NCBI RefSeq assembly: GCF_022601875.1
Contig: NZ_JAKVIP010000007.1
Span: forward strand, 104,157 to 168,156
Reading direction: 5' to 3'
Source: Chryseobacterium sp. SSA4.19
Lineage (GTDB): Bacteria > Bacteroidota > Bacteroidia > Flavobacteriales > Weeksellaceae
Length of the DNA: 64,000 nucleotides
Under the pieces are notes generated by a model. That model did no database searches. It saw only the letters and a program-made list of their open reading frames with translations, and was not told where the DNA came from. This document shows positions 63,875 through 64,000 of the stretch, piece by piece. Position 1 is the first letter of the stretch. Each line of letters starts with the position of its first letter. Position numbers and translations under genes: made by a program.

Positions 63875-63904
63875 TTTATTTATTTATTTATTTATTTATT
63901 TATT
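63875..63904. repeat. TTTA tetranucleotide tract (7.5 copies)
   Basis: Thirty bases of perfect TTTA repeats directly upstream of the RHH gene's start (AATA/TAAA repeats on the coding strand). Such simple repeats are prone to slippage. Confidence 0.93.
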
Positions 63905-63912
63905 GAAGTTGT

Positions 63913-63999
63913 TTAAACTTTTAATTTTTTGATTAGCCTTAAAGAAAATGCTAAAAAGTGCAGGTTCTTCCAGGTAATATCCAGTTTTTCAAATCTTAT
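63913..63999 (-). CDS. Possible C-terminal end of a gene entering from the right
   Basis: An open frame on the minus strand ends at TAA 63913-63915 and gives 28 residues ending FSLRLIKKLKV. The run is short enough in AT-rich DNA to be chance. If real, its reading would continue beyond the window; no family can be named. Confidence 0.3.
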   Translation of the reverse strand: MRFEKLDITWKNLHFLAFSLRLIKKLKV

Positions 64000-64000
64000 C

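Noticed and set aside
63875..63904. CRISPR or integrase attachment site
   Set aside because: Repeats are 4 bp with no spacers, so a simple tract and not CRISPR; no integrase or tRNA break is present.

Overview
The window is about 64 kb of AT-rich chromosomal DNA from a Bacteroidota bacterium of the class Flavobacteriia, most likely Chryseobacterium or a close relative in the Weeksellaceae. This rests on several signs. Promoters are of the TTTG-N19-TAnnTTTG type. Secreted enzymes carry C-terminal type IX secretion (T9SS) sorting domains with a YPNP motif. Menaquinone genes are present, a lysine 6-transaminase sits beside a piperideine-6-carboxylate dehydrogenase, there is a GG-leader bacteriocin-like peptide, and baseplate genes of a Bacteroidetes-type T6SS are present. 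No rRNA operon, prophage, insertion sequence or CRISPR array was seen.

Region by region: 1-9.3 kb (mostly minus strand) holds a glutathione peroxidase lipoprotein, a LolA-like protein, kdsB, an aminotransferase, a decayed four-helix-bundle gene, a phosphohexomutase, and an operon of membrane proteins with a GT2 glycosyltransferase. The SRP RNA (ffs) lies at 9.4 kb. 9.6-16.3 kb has a UPF0173 hydrolase, menA, menB, a TPR protein and gyrA. 16.4-19.6 kb is an accessory stretch of small proteins: DUF4286, two tiny lipoproteins with a shared upstream element, DUF421, and a double-glycine leader peptide. 19.6-25.1 kb has uvrA followed by an isolated tssE-tssF pair. 25.3-33.7 kb has a T9SS-exported endonuclease I, an acyl-CoA dehydrogenase, a T9SS-exported reprolysin-like metalloprotease, a MazG-like pyrophosphohydrolase, a thioredoxin-like protein and a DUF4230 protein.

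33.9-37.6 kb is the classic thrS-infC-rpmI-rplT translation cluster, followed by an M28 peptidase. 38.9-46.0 kb is a complete, tightly overlapping his operon (hisG-D-C-B-H-A-F-IE, minus strand). It is preceded by a previously unlisted 23-aa leader peptide with five His in six residues and a rho-independent attenuator, which is the clearest regulatory finding here. 46.1-50.0 kb is a small surface-polysaccharide cluster (GT4, polysaccharide deacetylase, GT2, GT87-like). 50.1-52.6 kb has dapD, an NlpC/P60 lipoprotein, a small lipoprotein and tRNA-Gly(GCC).

52.8-59.1 kb is a tripartite RND efflux operon behind a GbsR/MarR-type regulator with a palindromic operator candidate. 59.2-64 kb has a GNAT acetyltransferase, DUF2007, the lysine catabolic pair, a small membrane protein, and a ribbon-helix-helix protein whose start codon sits directly beside a TTTA tetranucleotide tract.

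Most of the window is ordinary core genome. The observations most worth following are the histidine leader/attenuator, the GG-leader peptide, the matching elements upstream of the two small lipoproteins, the orphan T6SS baseplate pair, the repeated and pairable segments upstream of rpmI, the non-AUG start of infC, and the tetranucleotide repeat at the 3' edge.
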